Assembly: GCA_964610575.1 (NCBI GenBank)
Contig: CAZSYX010000010.1
Location: 6,920-70,919, forward strand
Source: JADJWR01 sp964610575
Lineage (GTDB): Bacteria; Pseudomonadota; Gammaproteobacteria; Burkholderiales; Burkholderiaceae_F
Length of the DNA: 64,000 nucleotides
Direction of reading: 5' to 3'
The notes under the pieces are model-generated. The model did no database searches. It worked only from the letters and a program-made list of their open reading frames with translations, and was not told the origin of the DNA. The first letter of the stretch is position 1; each line of letters begins with the position of its first letter. This document shows, one piece after another, positions 10,417-19,696 of the stretch. Made by a program: the position numbers and the translations under genes.

Positions 10417-11838
10417 TCACTGGAGTCTCCTGACGTCGGCAAAATGTCCTTCGATGGCGGCAGCGGCCGCCATGGCGGGGGAGACGAGATGAGTGCGGCC
10501 GCCTGCGCCCTGCCTGCCTTCGAAATTGCGATTGCTGGTCGACGCGCAGCGCTCACCCGGCTCGAGCCGGTCGGCGTTCATCGCCAGGCACATCGAGCAA
10601 CCGGGCTCGCGCCAATCGAAGCCGGCAGCACGGAAAACCTTGTCGAGCCCTTCCCGCTCGGCCTGTGCCTTGACCAGACCGGAGCCCGGCACGACCATCG
10701 CCAGTTTCACGTTGGGCGCCACGCGCTTGCCGAGCCGCTTGACCACCCAGGCCGCCTCGCGCAGGTCCTCGATGCGCGAGTTGGTGCAGGAGCCGATGAA
10801 CACCTTGTCGATGCGGATCTCCGCAATCGGCGTGTTCGGCTTCAGGCCCATGTACTTCAGCGCCCGCTCGATGCCTTCGCGGCGGACCGGGTCCTTCTCC
10901 GCATCCGGATCAGGCACGCGGTCGTCGATCGTCGCCACCATCTCCGGCGAGGTGCCCCAGGTCACCTGCGGCGAAAGCCGCTCGGCGCGGATCTCGACCT
11001 CGGCATCGAAGCGAGCATCGGGATCCGAGCGCAGGGTGCGCCAGTACGCGACCGCCTGCTCCCACAGCGCACCCTCCGGCGCAAACGGCCGGCCCTTCGC
11101 GTAGTCGATCGTCTTGCTGTCCACGGCGACCATGCCGGCGCGCGCGCCGGCCTCGATCGCCATGTTGCATACCGTCATCCGACCTTCCATCGACAGCGAC
11201 TCGATGGCCGAGCCGGCGAACTCGATCGCGTAGCCGGTGCCACCGGCGGTGCCGATGCGGCCGATCACTGCCAGCACGACGTCCTTGGCCGCGCAGCCGA
11301 AGGGCAGCTTGCCTTCGATCCGCACGCGCATGTTCTTCGCCTTCTTCATCAGCAGCGTCTGCGTGGCGAGCACGTGCTCGACCTCGCTGGTGCCGATGCC
11401 GAAGGCAAGCGCGCCGAAGGCGCCGTGCGTGCTGGTGTGCGAGTCGCCGCAGACGACCGTCATGCCTGGAAGCGTGGCGCCCTGTTCCGGCCCCATCACG
11501 TGAACGATGCCCTGCCGCCGGTCGAGGAAGGGGAAGTAGGCGGCGGCGCCGAACTCGCGGATGTTGGAGTCGAGCGTGACCACCTGCTCGCGCGAGATCG
11601 GGTCGGTGATGCCGTCATAGCCGAGTTCCCAGCCGGCGGTGGGCGTGTTGTGGTCGGCCGTGGCCACGACAGAGCCGATCCGCCAAGGCTTGCGGCCGGC
11701 GATCCGCAGCCCTTCGAAGGCCTGCGGGCTGGTCACCTCGTGGACGAGGTGGCGGTCGATGTAGAGCACCGTCGTGCCGTCCTCCTCGACATGCACGACG
11801 TGTGCGTCCCACAGCTTGTCATAAAGCGTCTGCGCCAT
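10417..11838 (-). CDS. leuC: 3-isopropylmalate dehydratase large subunit
   Basis: Large subunit (473 residues) of isopropylmalate isomerase carrying the 4Fe-4S cluster. Cluster cysteines are seen in FIGSCTNSR and GCSMCLAMN; VVCGDSHTSTHGAFG and TADHNTPT are further signatures. The ATG at 11838 (MAQTLYDKLWDAHVV) was chosen over an in-frame ATG 27 codons upstream because it matches the family N-terminus. It is first in the leu run; the 133-base gap to the divergent dioxygenase must hold its promoter, but no leader peptide or attenuator was recognised. Confidence 0.97.
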   Translation of the reverse strand: MAQTLYDKLWDAHVVHVEEDGTTVLYIDRHLVHEVTSPQAFEGLRIAGRKPWRIGSVVATADHNTPTAGWELGYDGITDPISREQVVTLDSNIREFGAAAYFPFLDRRQGIVHVMGPEQGATLPGMTVVCGDSHTSTHGAFGALAFGIGTSEVEHVLATQTLLMKKAKNMRVRIEGKLPFGCAAKDVVLAVIGRIGTAGGTGYAIEFAGSAIESLSMEGRMTVCNMAIEAGARAGMVAVDSKTIDYAKGRPFAPEGALWEQAVAYWRTLRSDPDARFDAEVEIRAERLSPQVTWGTSPEMVATIDDRVPDPDAEKDPVRREGIERALKYMGLKPNTPIAEIRIDKVFIGSCTNSRIEDLREAAWVVKRLGKRVAPNVKLAMVVPGSGLVKAQAEREGLDKVFRAAGFDWREPGCSMCLAMNADRLEPGERCASTSNRNFEGRQGAGGRTHLVSPAMAAAAAIEGHFADVRRLQ

Positions 11839-11971
11839 CGCGACCATGCGCCCAGCGAAACCAGAGGGCGCATTATGCCGCGTTGCGACATCCAACCTGC
11901 GCAGCCGAGGAACTCGCATCCCCCTCCGCGCGTCGAAGGTGTTTCATCGCCGTCACAACTGAATCAAGCCT

Positions 11972-12643
11972 ATGCGAGAACGACTTAACAACGCTTCCAC
12001 GCTGCGCCGGCGGCAGGCCATCTTTGCCCTGTCGGCCCTTGGCGTGGCGCCGCTGGCCAGAACGCAGGCAGGCGCCGGCCGCGCCACTCCGAGCCAGGCG
12101 CTCGGACCCTTCTATCCCCGCAACGCCGGCGAGCGGCCGCGGCAGACCGACGCGGACCTTCTCGCCTTCGACGGCGACCGGCTGCTGAGCCGCGGCGTGC
12201 CGCTATATCTCACTGGCCGCACCCTCGACCGCCGGGGCAACCCGATCGCACAGGCCGAGGTCGAGATCTGGCAGTGCGACGCCAACGCCGTCTACCACCA
12301 CCCGGCCGGCGGCGCCGAGTCCGAGCGCGACCCGCACTTTCAGGGTTACGGTCGCGCGCTGAGCGAAGCCGATGGCCGCTTCCACTTCCGCACCATCAGG
12401 CCGGTGCCCTATCCCGGCCGCACGCCGCATATCCACGTGCGCATTGCGCCGCGCAGCGGTGGCGTGCTGGCCACCCAGCTGTACCTTCCCGACGAACCGG
12501 GCAACGCACGCGACTTCCTGTTCCGCCAGCTGTCGCGCGATGAGCAGGCCGCTCTCACGCTGACGTTGCGCTCGACCGAGTCCACGCATCCGCTGGCGCG
12601 CGGCACACGCATCACCGCCACCACCGAACTGCTGCTCGCCTGA
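11972..12643 (+). CDS. Secreted intradiol ring-cleavage dioxygenase-like protein
   Basis: A protein of 223 residues with a twin-arginine-like N-terminus (LRRRQAIFALSALGVAPLA) and the intradiol dioxygenase fold. The four ligands that bind Fe(III) in catechol and protocatechuate dioxygenases appear as Tyr108 (NAVYHH), Tyr147 (PVPYPGR), His153 and His155 (PHIHV). The family opens catechol rings between the hydroxyls, but exported members of this type are poorly characterised and the substrate cannot be told. No aromatic-degradation genes adjoin it; leuC is divergent and an MFS transporter converges on it. Confidence 0.85.
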   Translation: MRERLNNASTLRRRQAIFALSALGVAPLARTQAGAGRATPSQALGPFYPRNAGERPRQTDADLLAFDGDRLLSRGVPLYLTGRTLDRRGNPIAQAEVEIWQCDANAVYHHPAGGAESERDPHFQGYGRALSEADGRFHFRTIRPVPYPGRTPHIHVRIAPRSGGVLATQLYLPDEPGNARDFLFRQLSRDEQAALTLTLRSTESTHPLARGTRITATTELLLA

Positions 12644-12649
12644 CCTGCT

Positions 12650-12669
12650 GCCGCTGCTCGCGCAGCGGC
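12650..12669. terminator. Possible bidirectional hairpin between convergent genes
   Basis: Arms GCCGCTGC (12650-12657) and GCAGCGGC (12662-12669) with a TCGC loop lie between two convergent genes. There is no T-run on either side, so a role in termination is inferred only from position. Confidence 0.35.
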
Positions 12670-12677
12670 CATGTTGA

Positions 12678-13871
12678 TCAGGCAGCGACTTCGCGCGCAC
12701 GCTGTGCAGCGTCGTGCTCGCGTGCCCGCCGCACCGCCAGCCAGCCGAGCAGTGCCGCGACGCTGCTCGACAGGAAGGCAGCGGAGGCCCCGAACGCCGA
12801 CCAGAGCCATGCCGCCAGCAGGCTGCCGGCAGTCCCGCCCACGCCGTAGCCGATGCTCACGTAAAGCGCCTGGCCGCGCGCCGTGGCGCTGCCGTGGAAC
12901 CAGCGCTGGATGGTCAGGATCGACGCGCTGTGATGCACGGCGAAGGTGGCCGCATGCAGCACCTGCGCAATGACCAGCAGCGTGATCACGTGCGCGAACT
13001 CGGCGATCAGCGCAAAGCGCAGCGCCGCCAGCGCCAAGCTCGCCGCCAGCAGGCGGAAGGGATCGAAGCGAGCAAAGACGCGTCCCTGGACGAAGAAGAA
13101 GCCGATCTCGACGATCACGCCGAGCACCCAGAACACGCCAATGGCGCTCTTGCTGTAGCCGAGCGCGGCCAGGTGCAGCGAGAAGTACGTGTACAGCGCG
13201 CCGTGGGCGAAGATCATCAGCAACACCGACAGGAAGAACCAGCGCACCCGCAGTTCGGCAAACAGCGCGCGCACCGAAACCGCCTCCGCCCCATGCGGCG
13301 AATGCGGGGCATCGCGTACCAGTTGCGCGACCAGCGCTGTGCCGACCAGGAACGCCAGCACCAGCCACGGCTGCAGCGCTACCCCCGCCCAGTCGAGCAG
13401 CACGCCGGTGGCCAGCACGACGACCACGAAGCTGATCGAGCCCCATGCGCGCAGCCGCCCATAACGCGCGGCGGCCTGCGGATCGCCGCGCAACCGGGTT
13501 GCGGTCATGGCCTCGGCGATCGGTATCTGCCCGGTCATGAAGAAGTGCACCGCGAACATCGTCAGCAGCACGTAGCCGAAGCCGCCGGGGAACAGCACCG
13601 GCACGAAGCAGATCGCCGCCGCCACCGAGGTGAAGCGCAGGATGCGCACCCGCTCGGTGGTGTGGTCAGCGAGCCAGCCCCAGGCGGTCGGGCCGAAGAT
13701 GCGCATGCCCTGCGCCACCGCCATCACGATGCCGATCTGCGCTGCCGTCAGGCCGCGGTGCTCGAGATAGAGCGGGAAGTAAGGCGCCAGCACGCCCGTG
13801 CCGGCGAAGTAGGCGGCGAAGAACAGCCCGATCCGCCACGGCTGCCACGCCGGCGCCGCGTGCATGCTCAC
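12678..13871 (-). CDS. MFS transporter (HcaT-like 12-helix permease)
   Basis: A 397-residue membrane protein with about 12 hydrophobic segments. It resembles the MFS branch containing the 3-phenylpropionate permease HcaT and nucleoside permeases: N-terminal half GLFFAAYFAGTGVLAPYFPL and loop GWLADHTTERVRILR. The frame opens with GTG at 13871; an ATG two codons on (13865) is equally plausible. It starts 2 bases after the aroC stop and is probably cotranscribed. Substrate unknown; the convergent dioxygenase hints at aromatic acids, but that is weak. Confidence 0.85.
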   Translation of the reverse strand: MSMHAAPAWQPWRIGLFFAAYFAGTGVLAPYFPLYLEHRGLTAAQIGIVMAVAQGMRIFGPTAWGWLADHTTERVRILRFTSVAAAICFVPVLFPGGFGYVLLTMFAVHFFMTGQIPIAEAMTATRLRGDPQAAARYGRLRAWGSISFVVVVLATGVLLDWAGVALQPWLVLAFLVGTALVAQLVRDAPHSPHGAEAVSVRALFAELRVRWFFLSVLLMIFAHGALYTYFSLHLAALGYSKSAIGVFWVLGVIVEIGFFFVQGRVFARFDPFRLLAASLALAALRFALIAEFAHVITLLVIAQVLHAATFAVHHSASILTIQRWFHGSATARGQALYVSIGYGVGGTAGSLLAAWLWSAFGASAAFLSSSVAALLGWLAVRRAREHDAAQRAREVAA

Positions 13872-13873
13872 GA

Positions 13874-14971
13874 TCAGGCTTGGGCCGGGATCGGCGGGGT
13901 CGGGTGCCGGACGTCGCCGTTTTGCGCGCGATGGATCAGGGCATGGTCGATCAACACCAGCGCCAGCATCGCCTCGGCGATCGGCGTGGCGCGGATGCCC
14001 ACGCAGGGGTCGTGCCGGCCGTGCGTCGCCACGGTGACCGCTTCGTTGCGCGCGTTGATCGAGCGGCGCGGCAGGCGGATGCTGGAGGTCGGCTTGATGG
14101 CGATCGAGACCTCAAGGTCCTGCCCGGTGGAAATGCCGCCGAGCACGCCGCCGGCGTGGTTGCTGGCGAAGCCCTGTGGCAGCAGTTCGTCGCTGTGCTG
14201 CGAGCCCTGCTGCGCGACCGCGCCGAAGCCGGCGCCGATCTCCACCCCCTTGACCGCGTTGATGCCCATCATCGCGTAGGCGATGTCGGCATCGAGCTTG
14301 TCGTACAGCGGCTCGCCCAGGCCGACCGGCACGCCGGTGGCACTGACCCGGATGCGCGCGCCGCAGGAATCGCCGCGCTTGCGCAGCGCGTCCATGTGCT
14401 CCTCGAGCTGCGGCACGATCGCCGCGTTGGGCGCGAAGAAGGCGTTCGACACCGCATCCTGCCACGACACGAACGGGATCTCGATCGGCCCCAGCTGCTG
14501 CATGCAGCCGCGGATCACCGTGCCGTACTGCAGGCGCAGCCACTTCTTCGCCACCGCGCCGGCGGCCACCATCGGCGCCGTCAGCCGCGCCGACGAACGC
14601 CCGCCGCCGCGCGGATCGCGCCGGCCGTACTTGCGCCAGTAGGTGTAGTCGGCATGCCCCGGTCGGAACGTGTCGACGAGGCTGTCGTAGTCGCTCGAGC
14701 GCTGGTCCTCGTTGCGGATCAACAGCGCAATCGGCGTGCCGGTTGTTTCGCCGCGAAAGATGCCGGACAGGATCTCGACGAGGTCGGACTCCTGCCGCTG
14801 CGTGACGTGGCGCGAGGTGCCGGGCTTGCGCCGCTCGAGGTCGGCCTGCAGGTCCTCGGCGGCCAGCGGCAACCCGGGCGGGCAACCATCGATCACACAG
14901 CCGATCGCCGGCCCGTGCGATTCGCCGAAGTTGGTGACGCGAAACAGGCGGCCGAAAGTCGATCCGGACAT
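13874..14971 (-). CDS. aroC: Chorismate synthase
   Basis: FMN-dependent trans-elimination of phosphate from 5-enolpyruvylshikimate 3-phosphate, the last step of the shikimate pathway (365 residues). Signatures are GESHGPAIGCVIDGCPPG near the N-terminus, GRRDPRGGGRSSAR (about 120-133) and the C-terminal RHDPCVGIRATPIAEAM. The ATG at 14971 gives MSGSTFGRLFRVTNFGESHG. It precedes the MFS gene by 2 bases. Confidence 0.98.
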   Translation of the reverse strand: MSGSTFGRLFRVTNFGESHGPAIGCVIDGCPPGLPLAAEDLQADLERRKPGTSRHVTQRQESDLVEILSGIFRGETTGTPIALLIRNEDQRSSDYDSLVDTFRPGHADYTYWRKYGRRDPRGGGRSSARLTAPMVAAGAVAKKWLRLQYGTVIRGCMQQLGPIEIPFVSWQDAVSNAFFAPNAAIVPQLEEHMDALRKRGDSCGARIRVSATGVPVGLGEPLYDKLDADIAYAMMGINAVKGVEIGAGFGAVAQQGSQHSDELLPQGFASNHAGGVLGGISTGQDLEVSIAIKPTSSIRLPRRSINARNEAVTVATHGRHDPCVGIRATPIAEAMLALVLIDHALIHRAQNGDVRHPTPPIPAQA

Positions 14972-15012
14972 GGCGCGCGAATTGTACGGTGCCGTCTCGC
15001 ACCGCCCCTCAT

Positions 15013-16011
15013 CTAGCGCAGCGCTGCCTCGGCAAGCGCAAGCCCGGACAGGTAGGCGCCCTCGATGCGCGGGCCGCCGCACCAGTCGCCCGCCATGCCG
15101 AGGCGCTGCGCCTCGTCCCAGAGGAATGACCGCGGCAACGGGTTGACCGGTGTCGCATGCGGCCAGCGGATCGCCCGCGCATGCAAAGGGTTCAGGTTGC
15201 GACGCAGGCGCGCCGAGAACGAGCGCACCATCCAGTGCGCGATGTCCTGCTCGTGCAGTCCGGCGTATCGCTGCGACCACTGCGGCCGGGCGTGCAGCAC
15301 CCAGCGCTCGGCGACACCGTCGACCTGGCCGCGGCGCGGCTTCGCACTGTCCAGCGCCATCCAACCGAGGATCGGATCGTCGTTGATGAAGGCCCCCTCG
15401 AAACCGGCGCCGCTGCGATGCGACAGCGCCACCGTCACCGCCCAGCATGGATCCCAACTCACGGCATGGGCGACTTCTGCAAGCGTCGTCAGCCCCGCCA
15501 GCAGGGCCGCGGCCGCCGGCGAAGGCACCGCCACCAGCACTGCATCGAACGGCCCCACGCTTTCGGCGTCGTCGATCTCGCCGTGCAGGTGCCAGCCGTC
15601 CGCCGCGCGCTGCAGGCGCGCAATCGGCATCGAATAGCGGACATCGAGCCCCTGCGCCAGGTACACGCCGAGCCTGCGCATGCCGGGCACGCCGACGAAC
15701 CGCTCAGCGGAGGCCGTCTTGTCCTCGGTCGATCCGCTGTCGAAGGCGACGATCCGTCCCGGCCAGCGCTGCACGATCCCGGCCGACTGCCAGTGCTCCA
15801 GCGTGGCGACAAAGCGTCCGTCGGCAGCGGTGAAATACTGGGCGCCGTGGTCGTATGGGCCGGCGCCGTTGATCAGCGTGGCCGCGCGCCCGCCGGGGAA
15901 CGGCTCGCACTCGAAGACGGTGACCGCCGCCCCGGCATCGTTCAGTGCGTGCGCGCAGGCCAGTCCGGCAATGCCCGCGCCGACGATCGCGAACCGCCTG
16001 CCCTGCGTCAA
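15013..16011 (-). CDS. FAD-dependent oxidoreductase, renalase/amine-oxidase-like
   Basis: A 332-residue flavoprotein. The Rossmann motif FAIVGAGIAGLACAHAL and EPFPGGRAAT bind FAD, followed by DHGAQYFTA, typical of the NAD(P)/FAD-dependent renalase-like family; the C-terminal GDWCGGPRIEGAYLSGLA is the second FAD contact. The start is a TTG at 16011 overlapping the stop of the CBS gene (TTGA), with no in-frame ATG nearby, so translation probably depends on the upstream gene. The substrate is unknown. Confidence 0.85.
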   Translation of the reverse strand: MTQGRRFAIVGAGIAGLACAHALNDAGAAVTVFECEPFPGGRAATLINGAGPYDHGAQYFTAADGRFVATLEHWQSAGIVQRWPGRIVAFDSGSTEDKTASAERFVGVPGMRRLGVYLAQGLDVRYSMPIARLQRAADGWHLHGEIDDAESVGPFDAVLVAVPSPAAAALLAGLTTLAEVAHAVSWDPCWAVTVALSHRSGAGFEGAFINDDPILGWMALDSAKPRRGQVDGVAERWVLHARPQWSQRYAGLHEQDIAHWMVRSFSARLRRNLNPLHARAIRWPHATPVNPLPRSFLWDEAQRLGMAGDWCGGPRIEGAYLSGLALAEAALR

Positions 16012-16457
16012 TTGCCGACTTGCTCCTGTTCCGGCCAGTCGCGGATATAGGCCTTGAGCATGCGGTTCTCGTAGCTCTGCTCCTCGAGCACGGCCTTGGC
16101 GACGTCGTAAAACGAGACCACGCCCATCAGCGTGGTGCCGTCGAGCACCGGCAGGTAGCGCGTGTGCTCCTCGAGCATCATCCGGCGCAGCTCCATCACG
16201 TCGGTGTGCGGGCTGACGATGCGGGGCGCGACCATCGCCGCGCGCACCGTGCCGTCGCCAACCGCGCCGCCATTGGCGTGCACCTTGTTAAGCACTTCGC
16301 GGAACGTCAGCATGCCCACGAGGTCGCCACGGTCCATCACCACCACCGAGCCAATGTCGTTCTCGGCCATCGCCTGCACCGCCGACCACAGCGTGGCCTG
16401 CGGCGTGACCGTGAACAGGGTGTTGCCCTTGAGCCGAAGAATGTCTGCCACTTTCAT
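16008..16457 (-). CDS. CBS-domain protein
   Basis: A 149-residue protein consisting of a tandem CBS pair (about residues 8-63 and 77-130), the Bateman module that binds adenine nucleotides and senses energy status. Motifs GSVVVMDRGDLVGMLTFREV and TRYLPVLDGTTLMGVVSFYDV mark the two repeats. The ATG at 16457 begins at MKVADILR, the family start. It overlaps the downstream FAD oxidoreductase by 4 bases. Confidence 0.88.
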   Translation of the reverse strand: MKVADILRLKGNTLFTVTPQATLWSAVQAMAENDIGSVVVMDRGDLVGMLTFREVLNKVHANGGAVGDGTVRAAMVAPRIVSPHTDVMELRRMMLEEHTRYLPVLDGTTLMGVVSFYDVAKAVLEEQSYENRMLKAYIRDWPEQEQVGN

Positions 16458-16566
16458 CGCCGTGTCTCCTCGCTCGGGACGATGCCGGTCGCCGGCCGCA
16501 CCGGCGTGCCGCGATGCTACGCTGCAACGGCCCCGCGGCAATCGAGCATTGCCGCAGATACGGCAT

Positions 16567-17349
16567 TCAGACGACCCGCATCCAGCCTAAACCGGCCGAG
16601 GTACCGCCGGCGCCGCCGCGCACCGGCCGGTACTCGCAGCCGACCCAGCCGCGATAGCCGAGCCGGTCGATCAGCGCGAACAGGTGTCGGTAATCGATCT
16701 CGCCGGTGTCGGGCTCGCTGCGGTCCGGCACGCCGGCGATCTGCAGGTGGGCAATCAGCGGGAGATGCCGCTCGAAACGGCGCGTCAGGTCGCCCTCCTC
16801 GGTCTGCAGGTGATAGAAGTCCATCTGCAGGCCAATCTTGCCCTGCGCCGACTCGCCGATGATCTGCGCCGCCTGCTCCTGCGTGCGCAGGAAGTAACCG
16901 GGCGCATCGCGGCCGTTGAGCGGCTCGATCGTTACCGTGATGCCGTGCGGTCGCAGCAACGCGCAGGCCCAGTCGAGGTTGCGCAGGTAGGTGCGTCGGC
17001 ATTCGTCCCGCGGCGCCTCCGCCGGCGGACATCCCGCCAGCACGTGCACGCGCCGACAGTTCAGCGTGCGCGCATAGTCGAGCGCGACAGCAATCGACGT
17101 TTCGAACTCCGCCTGCCGACCGGGCAGCGCGGCCAGGCCACGGTCGCTCGCTTCCTTGCCGCGTGGCGAATTGAGCAGCACCAGCGGCACGCCCGCCGCA
17201 TCGAGCGCTTCGCGCCATTGGGGGGCCGGTGCTTCGTAGGGAGCCTGCACCTCGACCGCGGCGAAACCGTCGCGCGCCGCCGCCTCGATCCGATCGAGCA
17301 GCGGAAACTCCGGGTACAGCGTCGAAAGGTTCGCGGCGAAGCGCGGCAT
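16567..17349 (-). CDS. Hydroxypyruvate isomerase-like TIM-barrel sugar isomerase
   Basis: 260 residues of the xylose isomerase-like TIM barrel family, closest by eye to hydroxypyruvate isomerase (Hyi/OtnI). N-terminus PRFAANLSTLYPEFPLLDRIEAA, metal/substrate segment TIEPLNGRDAPGYFL (about 148-162), DFYHLQTEEGDL and the terminal GWVGCEYRP are diagnostic. It would interconvert hydroxypyruvate and tartronate semialdehyde or a similar keto acid. Its ATG overlaps the stop of the upstream peptidase gene by one base, so the two are coupled. Confidence 0.85.
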   Translation of the reverse strand: MPRFAANLSTLYPEFPLLDRIEAAARDGFAAVEVQAPYEAPAPQWREALDAAGVPLVLLNSPRGKEASDRGLAALPGRQAEFETSIAVALDYARTLNCRRVHVLAGCPPAEAPRDECRRTYLRNLDWACALLRPHGITVTIEPLNGRDAPGYFLRTQEQAAQIIGESAQGKIGLQMDFYHLQTEEGDLTRRFERHLPLIAHLQIAGVPDRSEPDTGEIDYRHLFALIDRLGYRGWVGCEYRPVRGGAGGTSAGLGWMRVV

Positions 17350-18320
17350 CAGCCGAGGAGGCGTTTGAAGCGCTCGACCTCGCGGATCACGGCTGCGCGC
17401 ACCGGCGGTTCCCACACCGAGTGACCACCGTCGGGCACGATCTCGTAGCGCGCGTCGGGCCAGGCACGGGTCAGTTCGTCGGCACTGGCGATTGGGCAGA
17501 TCATGTCGTAACGGCCGTGCACGATCGACGCCGGCAGGTGCCGGATGCGGTGCAGGTCGGTCAGCAGCTGCTCGGGCGACAGGAAGCACTCGTGCGCGAA
17601 GTAGTGCGCCTCGAGCCGCGCCAGCCCGATCGACTCGTCCGTGGTCTGCCGGGTCATCTCCGGATTCGGCAGCAGTGTCGAGCAACTGGCCTCGTACTCG
17701 CTCCAGGCGCGGGCAAACGGCACGTGGACCCGCGCATCGTCATGGAACAGCCGCTTGAGGTACCCGCCGAGCAGGTCGCTGCGCTCGCCAGCGGGCAGCA
17801 TGCCGGCGAAGCGACGCCATGCCTCGGGAAATACCTGGCGCAGTCCATAGAGAAACCACTGGATCTCGGCCGGCCGGCCGAGGAACACGCCGCGCAGCAC
17901 GAAGCCGAGGCAGCGCTCGGGCTGCGCCTGCCCATAGGCCAGTGCCAGTGTGCTGCCCCAGGAGCCGCCGAAGACCAGCCACTTCTTCACGCCGAGGTAG
18001 TCGCGCAGCGTCTCGATGTCGCGCACCAGGTGGCGCGTGGTGTTGTCGAGCGCCCCGCCGAGCGGCGTCGAGTTGCCGGCGCCGCGCTGGTCGAACAGCA
18101 CGATGCGGAACGTCTCGGGGTCGAAGAAGCGCCGATGCTCGACCGAGCAGCCGCCGCCCGGCCCCCCGTGCAGGAACAGCACCGGCACACCGAGCGGATT
18201 GCCGCAGCTCTCCCAGTACATCGTGTGCACGTCGTCGAGCGCGAGCATGCCCTGGTCGTAGGGTTCCAGTGCGGGATAAAGCTCGGCTCGCAGATCCGAC
18301 CGCATGTCCATGCGTGGCAT
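17349..18320 (-). CDS. pip: Proline iminopeptidase
   Basis: Cytoplasmic alpha/beta-hydrolase peptidase (323 residues) that removes N-terminal proline. The oxyanion motif HGGPGGG (51-57), DQRGAGNSTP, the nucleophile Ser120 in GGSWGS, GRYD near residue 268 and the terminal catalytic histidine in DGGHSVWEP are all characteristic. The unit pip-hyi is divergent from metY across about 80 bases. Confidence 0.93.
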   Translation of the reverse strand: MPRMDMRSDLRAELYPALEPYDQGMLALDDVHTMYWESCGNPLGVPVLFLHGGPGGGCSVEHRRFFDPETFRIVLFDQRGAGNSTPLGGALDNTTRHLVRDIETLRDYLGVKKWLVFGGSWGSTLALAYGQAQPERCLGFVLRGVFLGRPAEIQWFLYGLRQVFPEAWRRFAGMLPAGERSDLLGGYLKRLFHDDARVHVPFARAWSEYEASCSTLLPNPEMTRQTTDESIGLARLEAHYFAHECFLSPEQLLTDLHRIRHLPASIVHGRYDMICPIASADELTRAWPDARYEIVPDGGHSVWEPPVRAAVIREVERFKRLLG

Positions 18321-18403
18321 TATGCCGCCGGCTTGCCTGCCGCCTGCATCGGACCGACGGATTCAGGCTGGCGTTTCGTCTTCCCATTTCACGCCCTCCC
18401 GCC

Positions 18404-19696
18404 ATGAGCAGATACCCCGGCTTCGACACGCTGGCGCTGCACGCCGGCCAGGCTCCGGACACCGCCACAGGCAGCCGCGCGGTGCCGATCTATGCCACCA
18501 CCTCGTTCTGCTTCGACGATTCGGAGCACGCGGCGTCGCTGTTCAACATGGAGCGCGCCGGTCACGTGTACTCGCGCATCTCCAACCCGACGGTGGCGGT
18601 GTTCGAGGAGCGGGTCGCCGCTCTCGAACGCGGCGTCGGCGCCATTGCCACCGCCAGCGGCCAGGCCGCGCTGCACCTGGCGATCGCCACGCTGATGGGC
18701 GCCGGCAGCCATATCGTCGCCAGCCGCGCGCTCTATGGCGGCTCGCACAACCTGCTCGCCTACACGCTGAAGCGGTTCGGCATCGAGACGACCTTCGTCG
18801 ATCCGCGCGACCTCGAGGCGTGGCGCGGCGCCATTCGTCCGCAGACGCGGCTCCTCTTCGGCGAGACGCTCGGCAACCCGGGACTCGACGTGCTTGACGT
18901 CCCTGCTGTCTCGGCGCTGGCGCACTCGCACGGCCTGCCGCTGCTGGTCGACAGCACCTTCACCACGCCGTACCTGATGCAGCCGGCCGAACTCGGTGCC
19001 GACCTCGTCTACCACTCGGCGACCAAGTTCATCGGCGGCCATGGCACGGCCATCGGCGGCGTGCTGGTCGACAGCGGCTGCTTCGACTGGCGCTCGAGCG
19101 GCAAGTTCGACGTGCTCACAGGGCCCTACGAGGGCTTCCATGGCATGACCTTCGCCGATGAGAGCACGGTGGCGCCGTTCCTGCTGCGCGCCCGCCGCGA
19201 GGGGCTGCGCGACTTCGGCGCCTGCATGAGCGCGCACACCGCCTTCCTGCTGCTGCAGGGCCTGGAGACACTGCCGTTGCGCATGGCGCGGCACGTGCAG
19301 AACGCGCGCAAGGTGGTGGCGTTCCTGGCCACGCACCCGCAGATCGAGTCGATCGCCTATCCGGAACTGCCGTCGCATCCGGACCACGCGCTGGCGCAGC
19401 GACTGCTGCCGAAGGGGTGCGGCGCGGTATTCAGCTTCAACCTGAAGGGCTCGCGCGCGGCGGGGCGCAGGTTCGTCGAATCGCTGCAGGTGTTCTCGCA
19501 CCTGGCCAACGTCGGCGATGCCAAGTCGCTGGTGATCCACCCGGCATCCACCACGCACTTCCGCGTGCCGGACGACGAACTGGCCGCTGCCGGCATCGCG
19601 CAGGGAACGATCCGCCTGTCGATCGGCCTCGAGGACCCGGTCGACCTGCTCGACGATCTCGGCCGTGCGCTGAGAGCCGCCTCGAAGGTGAAATAG
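18404..19696 (+). CDS. metY: O-acetylhomoserine aminocarboxypropyltransferase (sulfhydrylase)
   Basis: PLP enzyme of the Cys/Met metabolism family, 430 residues, the length of O-acetylhomoserine sulfhydrylases, which convert O-acetylhomoserine and sulfide into homocysteine. The start MSRYPGFDTLALHAGQAPD and RISNPTVAVFEERVAALE are typical; the PLP-lysine lies in HSATKFIGGHG and the C-terminus has VSIGLEDP-like RLSIGLEDPVDLLDDL. An O-succinylhomoserine enzyme (MetZ) is possible, but the length favours MetY. The next gene begins immediately after the stop codon. Confidence 0.88.
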   Translation: MSRYPGFDTLALHAGQAPDTATGSRAVPIYATTSFCFDDSEHAASLFNMERAGHVYSRISNPTVAVFEERVAALERGVGAIATASGQAALHLAIATLMGAGSHIVASRALYGGSHNLLAYTLKRFGIETTFVDPRDLEAWRGAIRPQTRLLFGETLGNPGLDVLDVPAVSALAHSHGLPLLVDSTFTTPYLMQPAELGADLVYHSATKFIGGHGTAIGGVLVDSGCFDWRSSGKFDVLTGPYEGFHGMTFADESTVAPFLLRARREGLRDFGACMSAHTAFLLLQGLETLPLRMARHVQNARKVVAFLATHPQIESIAYPELPSHPDHALAQRLLPKGCGAVFSFNLKGSRAAGRRFVESLQVFSHLANVGDAKSLVIHPASTTHFRVPDDELAAAGIAQGTIRLSIGLEDPVDLLDDLGRALRAASKVK